Assembly (NCBI RefSeq): GCF_964063325.1
Contig: NZ_OZ061315.1
Span: 4,216,001 to 4,280,000 of the forward strand
Source of the DNA: Hafnia alvei
GTDB taxonomy: Bacteria > Pseudomonadota > Gammaproteobacteria > Enterobacterales > Enterobacteriaceae
Direction of reading: 5' to 3'
DNA length: 64,000 nucleotides
Below, piece after piece: positions 8,575 through 17,664 of this stretch (the first letter of the stretch is position 1; every line of letters begins with the position of its first letter). Position numbers and translations under genes: made by a program. The notes beneath the pieces are model-generated. The model was given only the letters and a program-made list of their open reading frames with translations, searched no databases and was not told the DNA's origin.

Positions 8575-8780
8575 ACAATTATCCTTATTGGTGATATGCG
8601 TTTACCTGAGGTTTTGTCCGCGGTTGCCATTCCGCCATACCTGCCGAATGCACATTGCGCTCTATCGTCTTCACTGACGTTATCATGGCGAATACCATTT
8701 CTTTTATAGAACACGTTCATAGGTGCTTTCCGACGAGATGAATAAGCGCCCTCATGCCAGCGAAGCAGAGGGCCGAAAGA

Positions 8781-9371
8781 TTACTGGGGCTGTTCCGGTG
8801 GTTGTGGCTGTGACGTCGGCGATAATGATGAAGGTTGTTGTTCCTGAGTGTCATTTGGGCCGGGGTGCGGCCTGCCGTGGATAATGTGGTGTTTTGCTAA
8901 TGCGTCCGGCATCGCGTTAATGCAATAGTTAATGTAGAAAACATGGAACAGCACGGTCCATGCCGGATTCATCTTAAGCTCAAAGCGAAATTGCATCAGC
9001 GCGTACTGCTGTAAGGCGGCCCGAGCTTTGAACGCCCATACCACCATCAAAATAAACCAGGCGAATGAAATCAGACCGGCAATCCCTGACATCGTTGCAG
9101 CGGTATCATCATAGGCATAGCCATAGCCATACTCATTGAGCTGAAGAGGAAACATCAGGTGGAGGAGGATGGAGACCCCGGCACAAACGGCCATCCAAAT
9201 AACCAGGACGCGTGAGGCGAAGCGTTGCCCGAGCTCATCCATCATTGCATCCTGGTTTTTATACAACCACATCAGCGGGTAAATCCCATACGTGGCGGCA
9301 GACAGCAAGACAAAATGCCAAGTCGGTGTTTTCAGTGTTTCTTTTAATGTTGAAATAGTGCGTGCGTGCAT
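8781..9371 (-). CDS. DUF4234-like inner-membrane protein
   Basis: The 196-residue protein begins with ...TPTWHFVLLSAATYGIYPLMWLYKN, the pattern typical of DUF4234: a first helix ending in a GIYPL turn. About four hydrophobic segments follow, near residues 17-36, 53-72, 92-115 and 134-155. The tail (after about 165) is hydrophilic and Pro/Gln-rich. AAGGGAAC precedes the start. The gene begins 36 bp after the lipoprotein gene ends, so the two probably form an envelope-associated operon. Function unknown. Confidence 0.7.
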   Translation of the reverse strand: MHARTISTLKETLKTPTWHFVLLSAATYGIYPLMWLYKNQDAMMDELGQRFASRVLVIWMAVCAGVSILLHLMFPLQLNEYGYGYAYDDTAATMSGIAGLISFAWFILMVVWAFKARAALQQYALMQFRFELKMNPAWTVLFHVFYINYCINAMPDALAKHHIIHGRPHPGPNDTQEQQPSSLSPTSQPQPPEQPQ

Positions 9372-9406
9372 AAACGGTTCCCTTGTTATAAATGAACGTG
9401 GTGTGA

Positions 9407-10789
9407 TTAATGTGTTGTGAAATACTCGCCCATCTTTTCACTATCGAGATGGCTATCGCTGGACAGAGAGGCCGTATCCAGATTTAAGGGGGTGGTGCAC
9501 TCATGTGATGAAATCAGGTCGCCATTTTTATAGACCTGTACCCCATAGAACTCCACATGCCCCGTGTCTTTACTCAGCAATACATAGTCATATACGCCCT
9601 TATTGAATCGAATATAACGCGCCGCCCCCACGCCCAGCTGGGTGTAATAGTGGAAGGCTTTCACGCCGAACAGCCCCTCTTTAAGCTCAAGTTCGGTTTT
9701 GTCATTCTTGTCGGTATAGCGATAACGGTAATCCTGACCATCGGCGGCATAGACACTGACGTGCTTGCCATTATCGAGCGTGCAGAAGGCGTTAATGGGA
9801 TAGGCCGTTGTCGACGGTGGTGGTGGTACCTGAACCGGCGTCGAGGGTGTTGATGAAGGTACGGATGGCGTTGGTGAAGCTCTATCCTTACTGAGGGCAT
9901 AACCCACGCTGCCGTCTGGGCTAATCTCAACATCCACATCGGAAATCACCCCCGTATCGGGTTGTGTCGTGGTATAGCGGATAACGCGCACGACCTCGCC
10001 GTTAAGGGTTTTATCCGGTTGGCGTATGCGCTCCCAGACCTGTTCGTCTGCTTTGCCTTTGGGGTATGAAATCAGCCACGTGGACTTTGCCCTTGCCAGC
10101 GCTTGTGCATAGATATCAGCGGTCAGTGCCACCGCCTCTGGCGCTAATGGTGCTACACCGGGCACACGTTCAGGTCGTGTCGTTGGCTTGGCCGTCACGG
10201 GCTCAGGCGGATGTGATGCTTTATACTGCTGATTGAGGTCATCAAGGGTCAGTGAAGGTTTATTGTCAGCCACAGCAGAGGCTGTGGGGCGTTGTTCTGT
10301 GCGATGAGGAAGAAAAGCCCGGCAGGCTTGGGTAAAGTTTCCTTTGCTGAAATGAGAGGACTGGCCCTCAATCGTCACCTTAGCCCCCATAAACCCCGTG
10401 AACGCTTTTATGGCTTTAACTGACAGCGCCTGTGCACTCTGCTCCCCTTGCCCCATCGGTGTCCCCACGATAGTAAACGTGTGGTTATTCGTCGCACGGT
10501 TACACAAAAGGGTCGCTGGATAGCGATGCCCATCGATATCAATATCTGTAAAGCGCGTGCCGAACTCATCAAGGCGAGGGGCGCATCCACTTTCCATGTT
10601 CATAAACACGACGTTCTCACGGGCTACTACCGCCGTAGCGTTTTCTTCACTGCTGAGGGCCTGGCACTTATTACCTGTCACCTCCCAGTTATCCGCAAAA
10701 TAACCACAACCGGTCAGCGCAGCCATGCCGATGGTTATCATTAAAAACTGCCGACCTCTTTTTATTGTCAGCGCCCGGGTTACACACAT
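9407..10789 (-). CDS. Large lipoprotein of the island (unknown function)
   Basis: The best start is the ATG at 10789 (MCVTRALTIKRGRQFLM), with GGGAGG six bases upstream. A 17-residue longer frame has no ribosome-binding site. The 460-residue product has a signal peptide ending in a lipobox, AALTGCGYF, so it should be lipidated at that Cys. The mature protein has an N-terminal folded part (to about residue 160), a middle region, and a Pro/Ser/Thr-rich linker with PPPPSTT near residue 330. A C-terminal domain of about 110 residues is rich in Tyr and Lys. A similar gene may occur in other CP4-like islands, but I cannot name the family. Confidence 0.72.
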   Translation of the reverse strand: MCVTRALTIKRGRQFLMITIGMAALTGCGYFADNWEVTGNKCQALSSEENATAVVARENVVFMNMESGCAPRLDEFGTRFTDIDIDGHRYPATLLCNRATNNHTFTIVGTPMGQGEQSAQALSVKAIKAFTGFMGAKVTIEGQSSHFSKGNFTQACRAFLPHRTEQRPTASAVADNKPSLTLDDLNQQYKASHPPEPVTAKPTTRPERVPGVAPLAPEAVALTADIYAQALARAKSTWLISYPKGKADEQVWERIRQPDKTLNGEVVRVIRYTTTQPDTGVISDVDVEISPDGSVGYALSKDRASPTPSVPSSTPSTPVQVPPPPSTTAYPINAFCTLDNGKHVSVYAADGQDYRYRYTDKNDKTELELKEGLFGVKAFHYYTQLGVGAARYIRFNKGVYDYVLLSKDTGHVEFYGVQVYKNGDLISSHECTTPLNLDTASLSSDSHLDSEKMGEYFTTH

Positions 10790-10997
10790 ACCAGTACCTC
10801 CCTCATAGCGTGTCCTTCTGTTGGGTAGATGAAATGTCATGACGTGTGAAAGACGTGCATCAGCGGCCTATTCCAGCCACCGTGATAGCCGTCTTCTTTT
10901 TTGCTGCTTTTAGACGCCCACAATCACGCCAAAAGCCCTTACTTTTTTGATTGGTTAAAGCAATGAATGGCGCATTATCAAATGGCACATTGATAGA

Positions 10998-11033
10998 TAA
11001 TAACGATCGATTTTATGTTATCGATCGTTATTA
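10998..11033. promoter_or_regulatory. Perfect 13-bp inverted repeat upstream of the lipoprotein operon
   Basis: Arms TAATAACGATCGA (10998-11010) and TCGATCGTTATTA (11021-11033) enclose ten A/T-rich bases. Another half-like AGATCGATAAAG follows at once, and the related ATATCGATATCGA occurs at about 12236 upstream of the GTPase gene. The repeat lies about 210 bp before the lipoprotein start. Size and symmetry suggest an operator for a dimeric repressor. The binding protein is unknown. Confidence 0.55.
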
Positions 11034-11147
11034 TAGATCGATAAAGTATTTTCTGATACCCATAGCACACAAAGCGTGAGGACTCTTACTCGCGCACGGA
11101 GTATAGGAAGACGAAAAAATGCGGAGAGGTATCAACCCTGTTCGTTC

Positions 11148-12044
11148 TCAACCAAAGTAACGGTCCCACAGTTGCATGGCGAACCGAACCAACTTTCTAC
11201 GTAGCCGCCGGAGCACCACTGCCCAACCAAGAGGATAATGGCTGGGATAAATCACCGTATCGAATGCGATACCGGCCATATCACCAAAGGCTTGGCGTAC
11301 CATAGCCTCCGCCTCCTTGGTTTTGTTTTCGGGTTTTAGCTGACGGTAAACCGCACTGCTGGCCTGAGGGGGAAGCGCATGTACCATCAGCGCCACAAAC
11401 GCCGGTAGGTTGTAGCCGGTATGTGCCGACACCGCCATGACCGGGAATGAGGAGGGAAACAGGCTTGCGGCCTGCGCGCTGACCACCGCCAACGACAATA
11501 ACTGTGTGGGTGAGGGCACCGCCTGTGTTTCGTCCCATTCATGGGCTGGCGAAATACGGTCAGCCTGCGTGAGCACAAACAGAAAGCGTGCCGAGTCAGC
11601 ACCGTATTCGAGCAACCGACGATGTGTGGCAATATCCACTGAACGCGCACGGTCATCAGCGCGTAATACCCAGATAATCAGGTCAAGCTCAGCCAATAGT
11701 TCGCGGTAAAGGGCCTGATACTCTTCATCATATTCCGGTGTTTCACCGATACCGGGTAAATCAACCAACGTCATACTGCGTTCACCGACAGTGAATACAA
11801 GACGCTGGGGAACACGTGTGCAGGCGGTTAAATCATGAGTCAGGCAGACAGGTTGCTGAAATAACGCATTACACAGGCTACTTTTGCCTGCCCCTGAGCT
11901 CCCCATGATGCCAATCACGGGCTTATAGTGAATAGTCTGCTTAAGGTGAGCAAGAATGTGTTCAATACTGTTTTGCGGTAATAGCGTAAGGCTGGACTCT
12001 AGCGTATCGATGGGATATGGCTGAGACTCAGGGGGATGATACAT
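11148..12044 (-). CDS. YeeP/YkfA/YfjP-family GTPase
   Basis: The start at 12044 (MYHPPESQPYP) has CAGGAG upstream; longer frames do not look coding. The 298-residue protein has the G1 P-loop GIMGSSGAGKSS, G3 DLPGIGE and G4 TQAD, in the order of an Era/HflX-like small GTPase. CP4-type islands regularly carry such a protein upstream of the antirestriction/toxin-antitoxin block. The cellular role is unknown. A C-terminal helical part with basic residues (LRRLRRKLVRFAMQLWDRYFG) could touch membrane or RNA. About 350 bp separate it from the lipoprotein gene, including the 10998 repeat. Confidence 0.88.
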   Translation of the reverse strand: MYHPPESQPYPIDTLESSLTLLPQNSIEHILAHLKQTIHYKPVIGIMGSSGAGKSSLCNALFQQPVCLTHDLTACTRVPQRLVFTVGERSMTLVDLPGIGETPEYDEEYQALYRELLAELDLIIWVLRADDRARSVDIATHRRLLEYGADSARFLFVLTQADRISPAHEWDETQAVPSPTQLLSLAVVSAQAASLFPSSFPVMAVSAHTGYNLPAFVALMVHALPPQASSAVYRQLKPENKTKEAEAMVRQAFGDMAGIAFDTVIYPSHYPLGWAVVLRRLRRKLVRFAMQLWDRYFG

Positions 12045-12284
12045 AGATAACTCCTGTGAAAAGCGATGCCGGAAGAGAGTCAATCGGCGATTCACATGAG
12101 TAATATGGTCGTGAGATTTTCTGGAGTTCCCTGAGGCGTTGATTGTGTCCTCCCAGAAGCAGACATTGATCACACACAAGAAAAATAGTCATTAGAAGGC
12201 AGACTACTTCTATTGAGAATTTTCATGACACCCCATATATCGATATCGAGGGCTTCCCTCTTAAACCTTTAAAGGATAACTATT

Positions 12285-12413
12285 ATGGGTCTTAAACCTG
12301 GTCCTAAACCAATTGCTAAATCGACAGGAAAACCTGATCAACGTCGACGTGACAATAAAGATACTCCCGGTAATACTCCGGCATTAAAACCAAGCAAATC
12401 CACTGGGAAATAA
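12285..12413 (+). CDS. 42-residue Lys/Pro-rich protein
   Basis: The ATG at 12285 is preceded by AAAGGATAACTATT, a good ribosome-binding site. The frame encodes 42 residues, with a PKP-IAKSTGK motif near the start and an LKP-SKSTGK motif at the end. Composition is strongly basic and Pro-rich, so it is probably unstructured. It is on the plus strand between minus-strand neighbours, and a hairpin follows directly at 12419-12451. Small size makes this uncertain, but the ribosome-binding site, internal motif repeat and following hairpin support a real gene. Confidence 0.55.
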   Translation: MGLKPGPKPIAKSTGKPDQRRRDNKDTPGNTPALKPSKSTGK

Positions 12414-12418
12414 AAAAC

Positions 12419-12451
12419 TCAGGGTATATATAAGTTATCTGTATACCCTGA
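12419..12451 (+). terminator. Hairpin after the 42-residue gene
   Basis: TCAGGGTATA and TATACCCTGA form a perfect 10-bp stem with a 13-nt loop, starting six bases after the stop codon. There is no strong T run on the plus side. Minus-strand reading gives a T run from the preceding AAAAAA. It may therefore act on either strand. Confidence 0.45.
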
Positions 12452-12642
12452 TAATGAAGCTAGATTACTTCTCGCAATCAAAGACTTTGGTTAATAGCTA
12501 CGTGTTAGCGGTGCCCATCGGCGTAATTTCATTTCGCCTTAACGTCGGTCACTCATAGGAGATCGACATCAACGATGTGAAGGGGTCTATGGCGATGTAT
12601 CAACTGCTCTACGTTGGCGAATTGACTAAAGGGCTGTTCTCA

Positions 12643-13872
12643 TCACATAACCTCAGCGACACACAGCGGATCTTCCATGTTGTATGTTGAGCGAAGTTCC
12701 AGCCATAGAGTAGTAGACGGATACTGCTTCCCTCTGAACCAGGAATAACAGAGGACTTCACCAGGGTTTCCCATAGCGATAACGGGGACCGAGAAGAATC
12801 GGTTGTAAAACTCGATGATGGCATCTGGATCATGAGTATCCACAGCGAAAAACTTAAACAAGTACGTGTTAAGCATCAGAACAAGGATCCGTTCAAAGCG
12901 TTCTACTCCCCCTCGTCTAAAAGGATGAAGTGCCGATGAATGTTCAGACAAAAACCAATCATTAAATCGGCGTAAACGAGCCAGAAAGCGATCCCTATCG
13001 CCCGTTAAAACGGCATAAAAACTTAATGCGGCAAGCAGCTCCAGCAGGAAAGGCAAAAGGCGTTCATAGTGACATTTTAACGCCATAAAAAGTGCCCTCC
13101 ATTCATCGAGCTCCAAACGATATAATTCTTCAAGTAGCAACGTGAACAAAGGCAGGTCTTTATCCATTCCCTTGAAGCTCATTGGACGAGGTTCATTACC
13201 ATAAAACCTATTCAGCTTAATTCCCCCCAATGCTTCATTAACCTCCTGTAAACCAAAACGCCCAACCAGGCCATCATACAAACTGCCATTGAATAGGATC
13301 ATCTTACCCATGGCTTTAATACCCGCAAAACCGCGGTCTTGAGCAGGAATACGATGTCCAATCATTCGGTTAATTAGACTAGGGCCTATCAGGATATTCG
13401 TCGCTGTATTCATGCCGCCTTTACTGACAGGATAACGATGGCACAATTCGAGTTTAAAGAGTGGTATGGGCTTACTTCCCCCACTCATCGACAACAGGTA
13501 ACTACGCTGATGCTTCGCTTTGTATTGCTGCAATTTAATAATGTCAGCAACATCAGTAATACGGAGCAACGAGTTCAATTTAAACGGACTGCGAGCAACC
13601 ATGTCCTCAATACGATACCAGTATGAGTGGGAGAGTAAGTTATTTAACAACTTCCGTGAAGCAAGTTGGCGATGAAGCACGCAACAGTATTTACTGTTTC
13701 GGCTATCTGCCAGAGATACACCGCAATAAAGACAGACATAGGTGGCTCTCAATATCTTATTTTCCCGATGATGGCAGAGCGTTTGATAATGCTTTTCACA
13801 AAGCCTCTCTCTCCCCGCAGGGGTGAATCGATAAATAGTTCCATTACAATGACTGCGTATACATCTTGCCAT
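12643..13872 (-). CDS. Putative HNH-type nuclease with N-terminal Cys clusters
   Basis: This 409-residue protein begins MARCIRSHCNG...RLCEKHYQTLCHH, with a second Cys set at YVCLYCGVSLADSRNSKYCC. Both look like zinc-binding knuckles. Near residues 145-170, ELCHRYPVSKGG is followed by NILIGPSLINR, which resembles the H...N core of an HNH nuclease. The C-terminal 200 residues are helical with no recognised motif. The nuclease reading is an inference; a DNA-binding protein without catalysis is possible. It is transcribed alone, with more than 400 bp of non-coding DNA upstream. The stop lies inside an AT-poor stretch next to 12640. Confidence 0.6.
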   Translation of the reverse strand: MARCIRSHCNGTIYRFTPAGRERLCEKHYQTLCHHRENKILRATYVCLYCGVSLADSRNSKYCCVLHRQLASRKLLNNLLSHSYWYRIEDMVARSPFKLNSLLRITDVADIIKLQQYKAKHQRSYLLSMSGGSKPIPLFKLELCHRYPVSKGGMNTATNILIGPSLINRMIGHRIPAQDRGFAGIKAMGKMILFNGSLYDGLVGRFGLQEVNEALGGIKLNRFYGNEPRPMSFKGMDKDLPLFTLLLEELYRLELDEWRALFMALKCHYERLLPFLLELLAALSFYAVLTGDRDRFLARLRRFNDWFLSEHSSALHPFRRGGVERFERILVLMLNTYLFKFFAVDTHDPDAIIEFYNRFFSVPVIAMGNPGEVLCYSWFRGKQYPSTTLWLELRSTYNMEDPLCVAEVM

Positions 13873-14339
13873 GACGTTATTAATCTACTTGGTAATATAT
13901 TGATAAGAATAACAGTGAGTGTTTATCACTAATAAGATAGTGTTAAATGTATTAAATGATGTAGAGAACACCTAGCTTCTTGACCATTAAACTCAGGTAT
14001 TTCCAAACTGCTTTTCATTGAACCTGTGCGCTGTATTTGACCGCATTCCTCTTACCTCCCCCCCCACAGATATTAATAATTTAAAACTCGCCCATGTTAT
14101 TAACATTTATGATGCGCTAACGATATAGATATGATGACCAAGTAATGGGTGAAATATGAGCAACTCTCATTCCTTTACGTTGAAAAGTGCCGCTAAACTG
14201 CTAAATTAGCAACTTTGCGGCACATACCAGATGTCCATAAACCTAAATGGCTCACTAAACGAGCTATGTTATTTTATCGCTTGGTACAGTATGAACTTAT
14301 ACTCAACACAACAGTGATAACAATATTACAACAACCCAA
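13873..14339. other. Non-coding gap containing a nested palindrome
   Basis: No coding frame of interest is seen in these 467 bases. At 14187-14223 arms GTGCCGC and GCGGCAC enclose a smaller palindrome, TGCTAA-ATTAGCA. The whole could fold as a cruciform or a long RNA hairpin. The rest is AT-rich. A replication origin is one possibility, since the neighbouring genes include a DUF3987 protein and islands of this type sometimes replicate. No iterons were recognised. Confidence 0.5.
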
Positions 14340-15986
14340 TCATACGGGGTAATGCGGCATTACCCCCGCAGGAAGTAAAACGCTAGCCTGTACAGGGATG
14401 AACTCACTGACTGACTTAGATTTAACACCATGAGGAAATAAATAATTGAGTCTGCAAGGCATTACTTCCATGATATTATTATTAGGTAAAATATACGTCG
14501 GCCCACCTCTTACATCACAGAACAAAAATATACTCTTCTGATGGATAAGTTGAGCCAATATGGACTCTAGTACTTCCCGTTTTCTTAAACGATTCGGTCC
14601 TCTCTGCATAATGTCACTTAACCTAATGGGTTCATTGAGTTGATCCATTTTTTGAATTAATGCATTTGCAATCCATGAGTGAAGTTCAAGAACATCCCTC
14701 TCAAACTGGCAACGTTCAGACATCGGATAAAATAACTCACTGGCTTGCTCAGTATACCAATCCATGATATCTAATGCGTCTTGCATACATTGCTTATCGA
14801 TAATGTTATACCCTAGCACATTACTAAGAAACGTCTTAGTAGGTAATATAATCACATTTTGACATATGGCTGCTATCCTGACAGCATTATCAGAGAACTT
14901 TGAAATAAAGTCGCTGATGTGAGCCAACTCACCTCCGGGTATGATTTTTCTCTCCAGTTCCGTTCGCTTAGCCTGAAGTAATTCTTTTGCCTCCTCCGAA
15001 AGGTTGATAACTTCTCTAGGAATATTTTTACCATAGAAGCGTTTTTTCAGTATTTCCAATAATTCTTTCAGATAATCATGAAACGGCGCCAACACGTGTT
15101 CCAGATCTTCAATATCAACCTGCCGAGTACGATTTCCTATATTACTCTCTACCTGAGTAATAAGAAAACGAGCAAGAAATCCACTGGATTTTGCTGTTTC
15201 GCCATGGGTATGAAGATATTTATGAAACACACTAGGTTGGATCATCAATGAGATCATTAAACAAAGTTCAAGCTCATAGCTCTCACCCTCTGCGCGTTGG
15301 AAATCGTACGTTCCGCCATCCCAGCCTTTATTGAGCAAGGCAAGGTGGTTTTTCAGCATCCCTTTGAAGAACGAAATGCCTTCATCCGTAATGATCCCCG
15401 CTTCAGCCTGAAGGCTTAATCCCTGTATTAGCGCTTTGTAAGATACGTCTTCATAGATGAACTTCGGTTTAACGGGTTTCTGTGGCTCCTTGCTACAGTA
15501 CTCTTCCAGTACCCGTGTTTCATTTTCGCCGTCATAACCGTGCTTTATCGCCTGTCTCAAAACGGCCTCCAACGCTTGCTGACCCGTTTTCCAAATGCGA
15601 TGCTTGCCTTTGTACTCTCTTAGACGTGATTGATATTCTTCATTCATACCGGATATACACTCAAGTACCGGCTTCATTAACAATTTTAAAATAAATGACT
15701 TCCCCTCGCCAGACTCAGCGGCTGTCAATAGGTAGAGTGACACGGGTTTTGCTGCGCCACTATGTGGGAGTTTGACGGCGGTAATATACTGGCAGACCAA
15801 CGACAGCACCGTGAGAAAAACGCTGACAATCAGTTCAACGGGGATTTGTGTATAGTCATGGAGTATCTCAGTCGCTTCTCGAATAAGTTTAGGAAGGCTT
15901 TTCACAGGAAAATGCGACCGTTTTCGTTGAGGCTGGGAAGTGGGCAACTGTTTAGACTGCGCGTTATAAGGTTCTGGGTAATGCAT
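14340..15986 (-). CDS. DUF3987 (YfjI-like) protein
   Basis: The start at 15986 (MHYPEPYNAQSKQLP) has AAGGGAAC nine bases upstream and fits better than the longer frame to 16031. The 548-residue protein has a P-loop-like LLTAAESGEGKSF (about residue 85-97) in the same place as YfjI of CP4-57. DUF3987 proteins resemble the helicase/primase-associated ATPases of mobile elements. TDEGISFFKGML and LARFLITQ are further conserved-looking blocks. A role in element replication is inferred. It lies between the HNH-like gene and the AlpA-type regulator, as yfjI lies near alpA in E. coli islands. Confidence 0.8.
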   Translation of the reverse strand: MHYPEPYNAQSKQLPTSQPQRKRSHFPVKSLPKLIREATEILHDYTQIPVELIVSVFLTVLSLVCQYITAVKLPHSGAAKPVSLYLLTAAESGEGKSFILKLLMKPVLECISGMNEEYQSRLREYKGKHRIWKTGQQALEAVLRQAIKHGYDGENETRVLEEYCSKEPQKPVKPKFIYEDVSYKALIQGLSLQAEAGIITDEGISFFKGMLKNHLALLNKGWDGGTYDFQRAEGESYELELCLMISLMIQPSVFHKYLHTHGETAKSSGFLARFLITQVESNIGNRTRQVDIEDLEHVLAPFHDYLKELLEILKKRFYGKNIPREVINLSEEAKELLQAKRTELERKIIPGGELAHISDFISKFSDNAVRIAAICQNVIILPTKTFLSNVLGYNIIDKQCMQDALDIMDWYTEQASELFYPMSERCQFERDVLELHSWIANALIQKMDQLNEPIRLSDIMQRGPNRLRKREVLESILAQLIHQKSIFLFCDVRGGPTYILPNNNIMEVMPCRLNYLFPHGVKSKSVSEFIPVQASVLLPAGVMPHYPV

Positions 15987-16163
15987 TTTTATTGTTCCCT
16001 TTACATAAAGAATATACGTCAGTCCATACATGACCGACGTAGATATCCCTCACGATATGAATATGATAATTCGGTATAAATAGTTTATTTGTTAAATAGA
16101 ATATTTAGATTCAGTTCAACTATTTACTCCTTCCGGTAATATTATTATTTAATGCGAATAACG

Positions 16164-16469
16164 TTATCTGCTGGTTAAAATGCGATTGGTATCACGCTCA
16201 TTTAACCATGCTTCATAGTCACTCTTACGCCAACGGCTCGAACGACCTAACTTCAGTGGACGGGGGAATAACCCGCGCTTAATAAGGCAGTAAAAATGCT
16301 TATCGCTAAGGTTACTGTGGGCCGTTATATCTTTCATACTGAGCAAAATGTTCGCACCCATAGCAAACTGGGCTCGCCCTTCAATGTCTGCTAGCCGTGG
16401 TGTTCCAATTTGTATATTCTCATGCCGATCTGTGTAAACCGGGTATTCTGTTTGTGGAGGGTTGGTCAT
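16164..16469 (-). CDS. AlpA-family transcriptional regulator
   Basis: The start at 16469 (MTNPPQTEYPVYTD) has GAGAGGAACC upstream. The remaining frame upstream to 16562 has no support. The 101-residue product ends with the AlpA/HTH_17 pattern: SMKDITAHSNLSDKHFYCLIKRGLFPRPLKLGRSSRWRKSDYEAWL. This is the winged-helix type in which a Pro-rich LFP.P.K.G...W turn follows the recognition helix. In E. coli CP4-57, AlpA activates the island integrase-linked excision functions. Here it precedes the DUF3987 gene by 180 bp in the same direction. Confidence 0.85.
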   Translation of the reverse strand: MTNPPQTEYPVYTDRHENIQIGTPRLADIEGRAQFAMGANILLSMKDITAHSNLSDKHFYCLIKRGLFPRPLKLGRSSRWRKSDYEAWLNERDTNRILTSR

Positions 16470-16660
16470 CGTTGGTTCCTCTCTGTAGATGACAGGAGCT
16501 CTCTGCTCCCAACAGAAGAGAAATCTACAGACTGTCTGAACGCACCACGATACCGTCAGCAAAAAAATATTTAAATTTTACTTGATGCCTTGATTTTTCG
16601 TTTTTTTTATTGGGTCTGACATTGATGTGTTCTGGTCGAATTTTTGTAAACCCGCCTTAA

Positions 16661-16674
16661 TGTGATCAATCACA
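16661..16674. promoter_or_regulatory. Short inverted repeat between divergent genes
   Basis: TGTGAT-CA-ATCACA lies between the AlpA-type gene (minus strand) and the plus-strand gene at 16750. The spacing of TGTGA to TCACA is four, so it is not a standard CRP site (spacing six). It may be an operator for the adjacent regulator. Confidence 0.35.
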
Positions 16675-16749
16675 TAGAAACGGACGACGAGTTCAACAGA
16701 ACATAGATTAAGATGAGAAAGTTTAGTCGTGATGATGAGGAGAAATTCG

Positions 16750-17616
16750 GTGGGAAGATCCAGGAAGGCAAGACGTTTTGTGGATGTGCATGGCGATACG
16801 CCGGGGAATTATTACTGGCAACGGTTTATGTCTCTGTACTATGTGGAAGAGCCATCATCATTGGGTAAGTATGCTTACAGTATGTTCAGTTCTCTTGAAC
16901 CGCTGGAGCAGGTATATATCGGCGAATTAAAAAACGCTTTTGATGTATGGCTTGACGTGCTTCATGCAGCCCCGCCAGCCGAACCAACAAGTTTACAGAG
17001 TATGTTCCTTGATGAGCATATGCAAAGCTTGGCAAAAATAGATAAGGCACTGGTATACGATGCCTTCTTCCGTACTATATTTGAGGGAGAGATTAATCGA
17101 GAGGATATCTCAAATAAGCTGGACTCACTTCTTATCGACGAAGCAGTGCCGTACCCTGATTACTTTGAAGTCTCATGCTATTTTTATATCCTTGCCACCC
17201 GACATTTTTCCAATGGTGATACTGATACATGGGTAGTTCAGTTTTTCCGGGCAATGTTTGAAGCTGTGAATGCTTTAAGCCTGTTTACCTGTAAGCATGA
17301 GGCCTCTTTGCAGCAGGAAAGGAAAATAAACCATAAGAAAGCCTCTAGTAAAGGAGGAGAAAACAAATGGTCAAAGATCCGGGCAGAGGTCTTACGCTTA
17401 TTGAAAGAAGAAATTGGCTCAGGCCAATGTCTAGGGACGTTTGAGAGTAATGCTGATTTGACTGAGCATTTACTTCCTAACGTAGAAAAGTATATTCGTA
17501 CATGCGATTTAAAATCGCCTGACGACTTATTTTATACTATCGAAAATTGGTCAATAAGTCCTAAATCAGATATTTCTGCACTGTATGGATTACTGGTTAT
17601 ACAATCAGTTAAGTGA
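16750..17616 (+). CDS. Island protein of unknown function paired with an FRG gene
   Basis: The frame is open from the GTG at 16729, but the only good ribosome-binding site (GAGGAG) lies seven bases before the GTG at 16750, which I prefer. The product has 288 residues and no signal peptide. It has a helical N-terminal two-thirds with many aromatic residues (YYWQRFMSLYYVEEP). Residues near 195-215 are lysine-rich (KINHKKASSKGGENKWSKIRAE), and a helical C-terminus follows. I recognise no family. It ends 48 bp before the FRG-domain gene and probably shares its transcript. Codon use is AT-rich compared with the core genes. Confidence 0.62.
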   Translation: MGRSRKARRFVDVHGDTPGNYYWQRFMSLYYVEEPSSLGKYAYSMFSSLEPLEQVYIGELKNAFDVWLDVLHAAPPAEPTSLQSMFLDEHMQSLAKIDKALVYDAFFRTIFEGEINREDISNKLDSLLIDEAVPYPDYFEVSCYFYILATRHFSNGDTDTWVVQFFRAMFEAVNALSLFTCKHEASLQQERKINHKKASSKGGENKWSKIRAEVLRLLKEEIGSGQCLGTFESNADLTEHLLPNVEKYIRTCDLKSPDDLFYTIENWSISPKSDISALYGLLVIQSVK

Positions 17617-17664
17617 GGCAACTTAATAAACTATTCAACAAGGTATTAAAACACGGAGGGCTGG

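Noticed and set aside
16661..16674. Possible CRP site
   Set aside because: TGTGA and TCACA are separated by four bases, not six, so it is listed only as an inverted repeat.
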